DNA of 64,000 nt from Corylus avellana (Eukaryota > Streptophyta > Magnoliopsida > Fagales > Betulaceae). Made by a program: the position numbers and the translations under genes. The stretch is from contig NC_081547.1 in NCBI RefSeq assembly GCF_901000735.1, positions 11,267,156 to 11,331,155 of the forward strand, written 5' to 3'. Position 1 is the stretch's first letter. Each line of letters opens with the position of its first letter. The notes under the pieces were generated by a model. It saw only the letters and a program-made list of their open reading frames with translations, did no database searches and was not told the origin of the DNA. Shown here in pieces: positions 11,761-21,734 of this stretch.

Positions 11761-12189
11761 TATTTAAAAAATTAAATTATATGGTACTACTTAAATGCAA
11801 TAAAATGTATTAAGTAGTATTTACATTTTTACCTTTTAAATATTGTTTTAACTTTTAATCTGTTAACTAATGTCTAATGGTATTGCAAAATAAATGCCAA
11901 TAAATATAATGCTATCATTCCTATAAAGTATAAACTATAAAATTAATCCTACCAAACACAATTTACAACTTACACCACACGTTTTTTAGAAAAAAAAAAA
12001 AAAAAAAAAACCAAACAGACGTTTAGAGTTTTTTTAGGGTACTAAACGAACAACTTGTTAACTTAAATAAACGACTGTCGTTGAATTGATTCAAATTTTA
12101 TTAAAGATCTACGGTTTAGATCATTTATGGGAAAACGGAGAGGCGAGCTCACATATAATTGTGCACACGGGATAATTCAGTTTTTTTGA

Positions 12190-12965
12190 ATTTTGAAAAT
12201 ATTTGAAATTTTACCTAGATTAATATTATCCGTTCGATTAATTGGCATTATTCCATAGCCGTTCGATCTGAAAAGTGGACGACAGCTGTATACCACCCCC
12301 GCAGAGATATGTATCTGGTGTTCCGCATAACACCATGAGTTTATTAATCTAAAGGTCATAAATTAAATGAAAACTTTAAGATCAAAATCAACGGTCAAAA
12401 AAAATTATTTTTCACAAATGAAACCGGATTCAATTAATTAACGCAGCAGAGAATCACTTCCGGCATTCTCTTTTTGCACGCAATGCACAGTGAACGAGAC
12501 TGACGCGCCTCGATTTGCAATATTTATTTCCAGCCGTCCATTTTTTGGAGATTAAAGGTGAACCGTTGGATTAAGAAAATGGAACCCAGCTGTAACGCAT
12601 GCCTACCCGTGAAAGTTATCTGGTGCTCCCATTTCTCTGATGAGCTCACTAATCCAACGTTCTAAAATAAATCAAAAAATCAAAAATTAATTAAACGGTC
12701 AAGATGAAATATTGAGTGTAGGTTGCACCGGATTGACCAACTCACGCACGCAGTGGATTAATTTGCAGACTCGTTTCTTCACGCAAGCACGGCAATCAAG
12801 ACTGACACGTCTGACTTCTATTTCAACCGTCCAATTTTTGGCGATTAAACTCCAGCCGTTAGATCACTCTAATGGACGACAGCTGGATACCTCGCCTAAC
12901 CTCAGAGTAATCTAGTGTTTCGCAGGCCACAGTAAGCTTGCTAGGATTAATTGATCGAACAACTC
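12190..12965. repeat. three diverged ~300-bp tandem units upstream of the hAT transposase
   Basis: The signature 'tggacgacagctg.atacc' occurs near 12276 and 12873, with a diverged middle copy (tggaacccagctgtaacgc) near 12580. Other signatures keep the same spacing, for example 'gccgtcca.tttttgg.gattaaa' near 12533 and 12828 and 'gagactgacgcg'/'agactgacacg'. The units are old compared with the neighbouring AT-rich satellite. Promoter-proximal location is noted but no function can be shown. Confidence 0.7.
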
Positions 12966-14154
12966 AAATAAAATCACTAATTTGATCTATATAATCGACG
13001 GACTATCTGAAAGGGTTACATGAGAATTTATTAGACACGGCCGTATTGGATTAAAAACTTATAAACGCATAAGTGGGACACGCGGCATGCTAGGAAAAAT
13101 TGACAAAGATTGGATCAAATCCAACCATTCATTACTAAAATTAAAATTAGATCCAACGGCTGGGACTTGTTTGAGAAAAAAACTAACCTAAAAATCATCT
13201 ACCTCTCAGTCTCTCACGCTTTGGCCGTCAGTGACCAAGTCGCTGGCTTTCTTCTCCCCATTCTCATTTCTCCATGTCTCCATTTCACTTAGAACCCTAA
13301 CCAACTAGACAAACTAGTAACTAGGCTAACCAGAGAGGCAGAAACGATTGAAGCTCGAGAAGAGAGGGAGCATTCAATGCGTATCCCATCGTGGATTCGT
13401 GGTTGGTTGAATACTTGAATGCTCGCAATAAATCCTTCTCAACCCCCTACCTACACCCCGTTCGTTTCAGATCCTCAATCGAGCCGTTGATGGATCATCT
13501 GATATCCATCTAACGGCTTTCGAGCCACTCGTAGAAGTTTTGCCTTCCAAAGGCTTTTGATCAATCGCGTGAATCACTGCTACTGTGAACCAGAAAAGTT
13601 CTCCTAGCCCGTCCAATCTCGCCGCCTAATTCTCATTTTCTTATCTTATTTACATTGTTTATATTTGATTATTTGTGTTTTTTCAAGTTTTCAACTGTTC
13701 TTCTGAATCTCTGATCTGTGACTTTTTTGGTTGTGGTGTGGAAGAGAGTCAGAGACAAAGATGAATCAGATGATTGCTCTTGATCTGACTGTGATGGAAA
13801 TGGAAATCGAGTACTGGGCTATCAAGTACTCGATTACCATTTTTTTATTCATTCCCAAATACCCCCATGATCCATCCCCCTTATATAAGGCTCGAGTGTA
13901 TGAACCTGATGCATCATGTATGCAAGACTTGCTTGCACGTTACTCGAGTTGTTTGTATTTGTCTGTTCTTACTTGCTGCTTGCTAACGAAATTCGAACCA
14001 GAAAACATTCTGACTTCTGAAGAGCCTCTTCTGCCTTTAACTTTAAGTTGAGTATTTTTTTTCCTGAACCCTAATCCGATTTTTTGATCTTTTTCGAGTA
14101 TTTTTAGTTTATTATTTCATTCTGGTTTAATGTTGCTAATTTCATCATTTCAGG

Positions 14155-14216
14155 GAGTCTGGTACTGGTAGCACTGAATTTGCAAGCTGCAATAGTTTCA
14201 ATTGCTTGAAGTTCAG
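14155..14216 (+). other. candidate 5' untranslated exon of the hAT transposase gene
   Basis: Preceded by a pyrimidine-rich acceptor ending 'catttcag' and followed by 'gttcag' then a GT donor; the next good acceptor, 'ttattaacag' ending at 14825, lies just before the transposase ATG. The arrangement suggests an untranslated exon spliced to the coding exon, but it rests on splice signals only. Confidence 0.4.
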
Positions 14217-14832
14217 GTTTTTTTTAAAAGTAAATTGTTCCGTCTGTTTTCACTTTTCATTAATTGCTATGTTGTAAATACATGAATTGCTATGTTATAT
14301 GTTGCTATGTTAACATTAATTGCTACGTTATAAATCTGTTTAACATGAATTGCTATGTTAGATTATGATTCTGGTATGTTGAAATGTTTGCTATGTCTAT
14401 GAGTCTATCTATGATTCTGATTTTTAAAAATTAATTGATTAAAATTATTTGCTTGTTAAAACTATGATTCTGTTATGTTAAAATGTTTGCTATGTCTATC
14501 CATGATTCTGATTTTTTAAAATGAATAGATTAAAATTATTTGCCATGTTAGAAGTTTAGAACTATATTTCTGTTATCTTATAATGTTTGCTATTTCTGTT
14601 ATCATATTTCTCAATGTGATGAATTTTTGCACATCTCATTAATTCATGATCTAAACACTTTATGCTTTGATTTTTGCTCTCTGGTTAATGATGTAAATGT
14701 TTCTTATATTCTGTTATGTATAATGTATTCTGTTAATGTAGTTTCTGTTAATTGATTTTTTATTTTCCATTAATGTATTATGTTATTTTATTTATCTGAG
14801 TTTTTTAATTTTACAAATTATTAACAGTTATC

Positions 14833-17102
14833 ATGGACAATACATTTCAACTCAATGATGTTGATATGGGTGATGATTCACCCACTGCTGACCCTACTCC
14901 TGGATCTGGTGTGTCTGCTAGTACTGAATGCACACCAGATGAACATATTAATCTGGTTTCTCCTGCTGTTGTTGTATCTAGGGATGGGGCTGGTCCTGGG
15001 GATGGGGATGGGGATGGGGATGGGGCTGGTGGTGAAGGTGGGTCAGTTGCCTTTCAAAGGAAGGAAAGGCAAAGGACTTCCAAAGTCTGGAATGACTTTT
15101 CTTCTATTGAAATAAATGGTGTAAAAAAATCCCAGTGTAATTGGTGTAAGAGGTTGTTTTCTGTAGGGAAATCTAGTACTACCTCCACCCTTAGTAGGCA
15201 TCTAGCTGCTTGTGTGAAGTTTGGGGAGTTGAATAGCCTTAAGAAGCAAAAGACTTTCTCTTTTGAACCTAGTGATGACAATGATGGTTTAGGGACTTTG
15301 ACAAACTTTACTTTCAATGAGAAGAAAGTTAGAGAACTTGCTGCCCATATGGTACTTCTACATGAATATCCCTTTAATATGATGGAGCATGAACTTTTTA
15401 ACAAGTTCATGAGGGCTTGCACACCATATTGGAAAAAAATTAGCCGTGCCACTGTAAAAAGTGATTGCATTGCCACTTATAACATTGAAAAGAAAAAGTT
15501 GAAAACACTTCTAAGTGGGATTGATAGGGTAAACATAACTACTGATATGTGGACCTCCTCCCAAAGGGTTTCATATATGGTGGTTACTTGCCATTTTGTG
15601 GATTCTAATTGGCTACTCCAAAAGAGGATTTTAAATTTTTGTAATGTACCTCCTCCACATTCAGGTGTTGTTATTGCTGAAGCCTTAAGAAACAGTTTTA
15701 TTGAATGGGGCATTTTGGATAAAGTACTTACAATAACTGTTGATAATGCTAGTGCTAATTCTGCTGCCATTGACATTTTGAGAGATGATTTTGAGTTGAG
15801 GGGTAGTTTGCCTATTGGGGGCCTTATGTTTCATGTTAGGTGTTGTGCTCATATTACCAATTTGTTGGTGCAAGCAGGGCTTTCAGAAATAGGGGAGATA
15901 ATAGATTCTGTTAGGTAGGGGATTAAATATATAACGGCTTCTGAGAGGCGGTTGATTGCATTTAGTGATATAGCAAAGCGTTTGGACTTGGGTTCTAATA
16001 AACTTGTTTTAGAAGTTCCTACCCGATGGAATAGCACCTACTTGATGTTGAAGACTGCAATTAGGTTCAAGGAAGTGTTTCCTAGATACCATAGAGTAGA
16101 GCAAGCTTTTCTGTGGGTGGTAACTCCTGAACAGTGGGAAAAGGTTGAGAATGTGAACCAAGTTTTAGCTGTTTTCAATGATGTGACCAATGTTGTCTCT
16201 GGAAGTGACTACCCTACATCCAATCTGTTTCTACCTGAGGTGTGGAGAATGAAAGAAATTGTGGATATTAAGGCTGGGGATAGGAATGAATATATGAGAT
16301 TAATGTCAGCTAAGATGAGTGATAAATTTGATAAGTATTGGGGTGAATCTAATATGGTGATGGCCTTAGCTGCTGTGTTGGATCCTAGATACAAAATGAA
16401 GTTGATTAGGTTCTGTTTTCCTATCATTTATCCACTTGATACGAATGGTGATAGTATAAAGGCTGTGTTGAGTACTTTGAAAGAGTTGTTTGAGGTTTAT
16501 GTTGCTGCCCATAATGCATCTATCATTCAACAACAAGCAGCTGCTGAAGTCAGTGCTGCTACTACTTTAATTGCCTCTGTTACAGAGGAAGTTTCTGGTG
16601 GCAGATCACGTTTTAGGCAACATGTTAGAAGCAATGACATCATCCGGCCCATAAAAACAGATTTGGATGTATATCTTGAAGAAGATGTATTCATTTCTGA
16701 TAGTGAGAATGGGGAAGACAGTGATGCAAACTTTGATGCTTTGGGATGGTGGAAATCCAATGCCTTAAAGTACCGCATCTTATCTAAGATGGCACGGGAT
16801 GTATTGGCTGTTCCAATCAGTACTGTTGCTTCAGAATCATCTTTCAGTGCGGGTGGTAGAGTTATTGAACCCCATAGAGCATCATTATCAATTGATACTG
16901 TTGAGATGCTCCTATGTGGTGCAGATTGGGTTAGAGCACTTCATGGCATTAAGAAAAAATGTAGAATACCTGTAAGTTTTATGATTCTGTTATTTTATTT
17001 ATTTCAATTTTCAACCTCTTTGTTACTTATAATTTCACTTTATTAACTTTGTGTTTGTGTTTGTAGAAAATGGTGGAAGTGGAATTGCCAAATGTGCCGT
17101 GA
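14833..17102 (+). pseudogene. hAT transposase, near-intact with one in-frame amber codon
   Basis: Ac-like plant hAT transposase. Coding exon 14833-16971 and a 12-codon terminal exon 17067-17102, joined by a phase-0 intron with a GTAAGT donor and TTTGTAG acceptor, give 725 codons including stops. The N-terminus is acidic and Gly/Asp-rich; a BED-type zinc finger follows at about residues 80-128 (Cys102, Cys105 and a His-x3-Cys). The RNase-H-like domain shows TTDMWTS and VDNASAN, a DUF4413-like block (KMSDKFDKYWGE, LDPRYKM), and the C-terminal hAT dimerisation domain at about 640-705 (VASESSFSAGGR). Codon 362 (15916-15918) is TAG; reading is open on both sides in the same frame, so this is the only visible lesion. 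A restart downstream would lack the BED finger. Confidence 0.88.
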
Positions 17103-17224
17103 ATGCTGTTTTCTCATTTTTCTGTGAGGGATTCTCTGAAAAAACTGAATTTGTTTACTGTTTTCCTATGCTTAGTAAATATGTAATTTGAATGTCACAT
17201 TTTATTTTGATGTTATGTTCTGTA

Positions 17225-17390
17225 TTAATTATTATACTTTGCTGCCTTTGTTGGAACTTGGAATGTTGGACATTTGGATTTCCTGTTGTTCTGTATTAAT
17301 TGTTAAACTTTGTTGGCTTGGTTGGAACTTGGAATGTTGGACATTTGGATTACCTGTTGTTTTGTATTAATTGTTATACTTTGCTGGATT
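17225..17390. repeat. two tandem ~75-bp units
   Basis: Two copies of a block with 'ttggaacttggaatgttgg' followed by 'acatttggatt.cctgttgtt' and 'gtattaattgtta.actttg', just downstream of the hAT transposase stop. Confidence 0.8.
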
Positions 17391-17534
17391 TATTATAAAT
17401 TATAACTTATAACTTATAACTGCATGGAGATTCGGAATTTAGGTAATTTACTTTGTTAACTTTTCCAGTTTCATTTGGTTGTTTTTAAGTTTATCTATAT
17501 TGCATATACTGGTTTTTCTTATCTGTAAATTTGT

Positions 17535-18250
17535 AATCTTTATAATAGGTTCATTTTGAGTTTGCTTGTAATCTTTTAGCCTATATCATGCATCAATTTG
17601 TGTTCATTCTGCCCTCCCATTGTTTTTGCAGATCTGGTTTTTGAACAATCATTAAAATGTCCATTTGCAATTTTGCTTAATCTTAAGTGATAATTCTCCC
17701 TTGACATGTTGCAAGGGAGTTAAATACTTCTAACAATTTTTTTTCCATTGAATGCAGTGACTGTCTTTGTGGGTTTATGGCAACTAGGGCTGTGTAATTT
17801 AGGTGCATATTTCTCATTGGTCTAATCTTGTATCTTTGTATGAATTTGATTATATTAAGTTGTTCATGTAAATAGTTTTAAATCATTGAATGCAAGTTCT
17901 TTATGATTCTGTTATTTGATTTATTTCCATTTTCTAAGCTGTTTTTTACTAGTAATTTCACCTGTTTTAATTGTGTAATGTCACTGTAATCTTTATTAGA
18001 GGTTTATTTTGAGTTTGCTTGTAACCTATTATTAGCCTATATCATGCATCAACCTGTGTTCATACTTGCCTCCCATTGTTTTTTGCATTTTTCATATCTG
18101 GTTTTTGAACATTCATTAAAATGTCCATTTGCATAATCTTAAGTGATAATTCTCCCTTGACAAAATGCAAGGGAGTTAAAAACATTTAACAATTTTTTTT
18201 TCTTTGAATGCAGTGACTGTGTGGGCCGTGGCAACTAAGGCTGTGTAATT
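17535..18250. repeat. ~460-bp tandem duplication in the hAT 3' region
   Basis: 17535-17805 is repeated with small indels at about 17995-18250. Shared marks include 'agcctatatcatgcatcaa', 'aattctcccttgaca', 'gcaagggagttaaa' and 'gaatgcagtgactgt'. Both copies precede the short minisatellite. Confidence 0.85.
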
Positions 18251-18399
18251 TAGTTGTATTTTTCTTATTGGTCTATAATCTTCTCTTTTTCTGAATTTGT
18301 AACTAATTTTAAATCATTGAATGCAGAGAGTCATAGAGCCAGTTTGTGGCAACTGCAAGTCTGCAATTGGGAACCAAAAGTGATGTATTTTGTTTTAAG

Positions 18400-18960
18400 T
18401 AATCTTGCTGTTTATGTTCATTTTGAGTTTACTTGTAATCTCTATTATAGGTGTATTTTTATTTCCTTGTAATCTTTATTATAGGTTCATTTTGAGTTTG
18501 CTTGTAATCTCTATTTTAGGTTAATTTTGAGTTTCCTTGTAATCTCTATTATAAGTTCATTTTGATTTCCTTGTAATCTTTATTATAGGTTCATTTTGAG
18601 TTTGCTTGTATTCTCTATTTTAGGTTCATTTTGAGTTTCCTTGTAATATCTATTATAAGTTCATTTTGATTTCCTTGTAATCTCTATTTTAGGTTCATTT
18701 TGAGTTTGCTTGTATTCTCTATTAGGTTCATTTTGAGTTTCCTTGTAATCTCTATTTTAGGTCCATTTTGAGTTTGCTTGTAATCTCTATTATAGGTTCA
18801 TTTTGTGTTAGATTGTAATCCCTGTTTTTGGTTTATTTCGAATTTGCTTGTAATCTATGTTATAGGTTCATTTTCATTTAGCATGTAATCTCTATTAAAG
18901 GTTCATTTAGAATTTGCTTTGTAATTTCTATGATGTTTATTTCCAATTTGCTTGTATTTT
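18400..18960. repeat. ~35-60 bp minisatellite in the hAT 3' region
   Basis: More than ten imperfect units built from 'ggttcattttgagttt' and 'gcttgtaatctctatta'. Units decay toward the right end. The same phrases occur at the start of each copy of the larger duplication at 17535-18250, which may have seeded the array. Confidence 0.85.
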
Positions 18961-19104
18961 GTCATATGGCTGTTTGCTGATGTAGGTACACTCATTACTC
19001 ATACAATTATATTGAATTTCTATGATACAATGATATTGAATTTCTATGATGAATTGTGTTTTTGTCCATTGAATTTGAATTTTTACTTCTTTTTTATCCA
19101 TTAA

Positions 19105-19516
19105 CGAGCCTTAAATGGGCTGGGCCACACACTTGAGGCTTGTTTGACCCATTTAATCGGGCTCGAGCTCGGGCTCGGGCTCGACAAATGGACCATTAAA
19201 TGAGCCATAAACGGGCCGAGCCACACATTTAAGGCTCGGCAGGCCCGTTAACCGGGCTCGGGCTTGGGCTCGGGCTCGATACACTTAAAATAAATTAACC
19301 CATCATTTCCGAGCTCGGGCCGAGTCGAGCCACTCGAGTACTCGACTCGGCCCGAATTCCTCATTCTAGTGAGCCCAAGCTCGATCCTGAGCCATTGTTG
19401 TTTTCAATGAGTCGAGTTCGGGCATTGGTATTGTAGCTCGGCTCGAGCTCGAGACCGGCTCGATTATTTCGCATCTGTAATGAGCCGATCTAGTATTGGC
19501 AAAGCTCGGCTCGGAC
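19105..19516. repeat. right subterminal GC-rich repeats of the hAT
   Basis: Repeats of 'gggctcgggctcg', 'gagctcg' and 'gccgagcc' with two larger copies of a 'taaatg..c(g)gg.c.(g)gccacacattt.aggctcg' block (near 19110 and 19210). They mirror the composition of the left end but are not simply its reverse complement beyond the 19-bp terminus. Confidence 0.7.
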
Positions 19517-19535
19517 CGGCTCATTTACAGCCCTA
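19517..19535 (-). repeat. hAT terminal inverted repeat, right
   Basis: cggctcatttacagcccta, the exact reverse complement of the left terminus at 10099-10117. Confidence 0.9.
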
Positions 19536-19884
19536 CTTTAAAGTAGTCCTCATGTATATATTTATAAATCCTTCAAAACATTATACATATATAACTATAT
19601 ATTTTATACATAACCATAGATGACAGTGAGGGTCTACGGCTAGAGTGGAAAAGAAGAAAATAACATTAATGGGAGAACCTATTAAAACGACAATCAAGAT
19701 GGCTGGTTTTAAAAATGTGAGTTTGGCACATAGTCATAACTTTATTTTCTCTAAGGACAAGTAGGGGTGAGATATGGCAATGGAATCACGTATAGAGTAA
19801 AAAAAGCAATCCCTCTTTCCTACTTCAAGACCACACGGCAACTAAGGCAAGAAATACTAAAATTTTGACCAAAACACTTGTGCT

Positions 19885-19931
<47 letters not shown>

Positions 19932-20354
19932 AGAAGAAGAAAAAGCAATCTTTGAGGCAAGAGAACCATACCTGACACGCACACTGAGGAGAAGAGAGCA
20001 CTAAGAAATTTTTGGTGTGCTGTAAGAGTATAAGAGCGGTTGACTTGTATAGGGTTTGTCTTATACAATTAAATAGGGTGGGCAAGAAGAGAAAAAAAAA
20101 AACATAAAGGGTTTTCAAAGGGTAGGTGGCGAGCTTAGGGTTTTCATTTTTTTTTTCTTTCCTTTTATTATATATATATATATTATTCGGTGGTCCATTT
20201 TCATTGTTAACTTAAGCCAACCCTTTTAAAAAACCTATGGGTCAACTAAAAATACCCTAAAGGAACTTTAGGATTGTCACCGTGCGAATGATTCCTTTTT
20301 GTATTTTCTCCCTTATGAGATGTCATTAGGTGATTCAGGTAAGGTGGTTTGTGG
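19536..20354. other. spacer between the hAT and the first Copia fragment; (TA)n microsatellite
   Basis: Holds a (TA)n run at about 19888-19925 and a shorter one near 20170, plus short A/T tracts. No gene seen. Minus-strand open frames here merely translate the microsatellite. Confidence 0.6.
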
Positions 20355-20360
20355 CTAATC

Positions 20361-21250
20361 TGAAATAACTGGTTTAGGGGATGACACATCATTGAATGAC
20401 AAATCAGGAAGTGATAAGTCATGAGAATCTAAATTGGAGTGTGAATTAGATGTGTCATGTATGAATGCAGGCAGAATAGGGTTATTTGAAAGATTAGACA
20501 TGAATGAATGAAAAATGCCATTGGAATTAGGATGAATGAGACCATGAATATATGGAAAAATAGACTCATGAAAATTACATCTCTGGAAACAAAAACAGAT
20601 TTGTTGGCTAAATCTAACAAATGATATCATTTGTATCTGGTAGGGTATCCTAAGAACAAACAGGGTTTGGCTCTAGGATCTAGTTTATTTCTATTTCTTG
20701 AAAGTGTGGAGGCATAACAAAGACATCCAAACACCTTTAAATGTGAATATGTAGGAGGTTTAGAAAACAACATCTCATATGGAGTTTTGTTTGAAAGTAA
20801 AGGAATTGGGGTTCTGTTTATGAGATATGCAGCAATGGTAATACAATCATACCAAAAAGATATAGGTAGATTAGCTTGAAACCTAAGCGATCTAGCTACA
20901 TTGAGGAGATGTTGATGCTTCCATTCAACTCTGGCATTGAGGTGATTCTACACAACTTAGTTGATGTAGAACTCCTTTATTAGAATAAAATTTTGCCATA
21001 TTGAATTCAGGACCATTATCTGACCTTAATGTTTTGATTTTGGAACGAAAATGAGTTTCAATGAGATGAAAAAATGATTGAATATAAGTTCTGGTTTGAT
21101 CTTTTGATTTCATCAAATGAACCCATGACGGCTAAAATCATCTACAATGGTTGAGAAATAATGGCATTCATTTCTGGAACTTGCAGAAAAGGGTCCCCAA
21201 ATGTCACAATGAATCATGTCAAAAAATTTATTGGATATAGAAGAGCTAAC
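20361..21250 (-). pseudogene. Copia retrotransposon fragment 0 (integrase to RT linker)
   Basis: Minus-strand remnant of Ty1/copia pol. From 21250 down, the sequence reads as the integrase core (KTLRSDNGPEFNMAKFY, then GVLHQLSC), the region naming the 'VFGCLCY' and 'LFLGYP' motifs in broken frames, and the linker before reverse transcriptase (SVFVSRDVIF), ending in a stop near 20358. Several frameshifts separate these blocks. The right side is cut abruptly at the LTR of another Copia, as expected from nested insertion. The rest of this element was not found in the window. Confidence 0.75.
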
Positions 21251-21724
21251 TGTAAACTTTGATGAAGTTTTTATTCAAAGTCTTAACGTTTTCAATACAT
21301 AAGTGCCGTATATATACAGCCTTAAACCCAGGGTATCAAAGTTAATTACAATACAAGATTTTCCTTAGATACCAAGGAAAACATTTTCCTTGTTGTACAA
21401 GGAACACGTTTTCCTTGTTGCACAAGTGTAAACTCTTGGTATGATTGAATCCCTTTGATTGGGAGCTGTAGGATCTTTCCATATTGGTTTTGAGAATTTG
21501 CACCGCCTCTAACTTCTGCGTAGCTGCGATCGAGCGCACTCGGTGTGCGATCGATCGCGGAACCCGAGAGTATTTGAGTTTCTCCACCGTGACTTGCGAT
21601 CGAACTCACATTGGGCTTGCGATCGATCGCTGAACCCGAGAGTAGTTGAGTTCTTGCGATCGAGCGCACTGAACTTGCGCTCGATCGTGGAACCCGAAAA
21701 CACTGAGCATGATATCTTCTAACA
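21251..21724 (-). mobile_element. 3' LTR of Copia element 1
   Basis: 474 bp, starting TGTTAGAAG (minus strand, 21724) right after a purine-rich tract and ending in TTTACA at 21251, the TG...CA boundary of an LTR. It contains an AATAAA-like signal and a TATATATAC stretch on the minus strand, consistent with a transcription unit. The flank ctaac (21246-21250) would be one half of a 5-bp target duplication; its partner is not in the window. The first ~200 bases carry GATCGATC palindromes like those at 119-456. Confidence 0.75.
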
Positions 21725-21734
21725 CCCTCTCGCA
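21725..21734 (-). promoter_or_regulatory. polypurine tract of Copia element 1
   Basis: On the minus strand GCGAGAGGG directly abuts the LTR start TGTTAG. This is the position of the plus-strand primer in Ty1/copia elements and helps fix the LTR boundary. Confidence 0.65.

Larger units (their letters stand above)
10099..19535 (+). mobile_element. large hAT transposon with intact termini (9.4 kb)
   Basis: Bounded by perfect 19-bp terminal inverted repeats and carrying a plus-strand hAT transposase at 14833-17102. The termini are followed inward by GC-rich repeated subterminal sequence, in contrast with an AT-rich interior full of tandem arrays. At 9437 bp it is long for a plant hAT element. 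No matching 8-bp target-site duplication is visible (cttgtgac on the left, ctttaaag on the right), so the flanks have changed or the ends came from different insertions. Confidence 0.85.

Noticed and set aside
13731..14051. 107-codon open frame upstream of the hAT transposase as a gene
   Set aside because: No recognisable domain, no splice link to the transposase frame, and it lies in probable leader sequence.
15952..17046. A separate gene starting downstream of the amber codon
   Set aside because: It is in the same frame as 14833-15918 and is simply the C-terminal half of the same transposase; its apparent start is not an ATG.
10091..19543. 8-bp target-site duplication for the large hAT
   Set aside because: cttgtgac and ctttaaag match at too few positions; shifting the boundary by one or two bases does not help.
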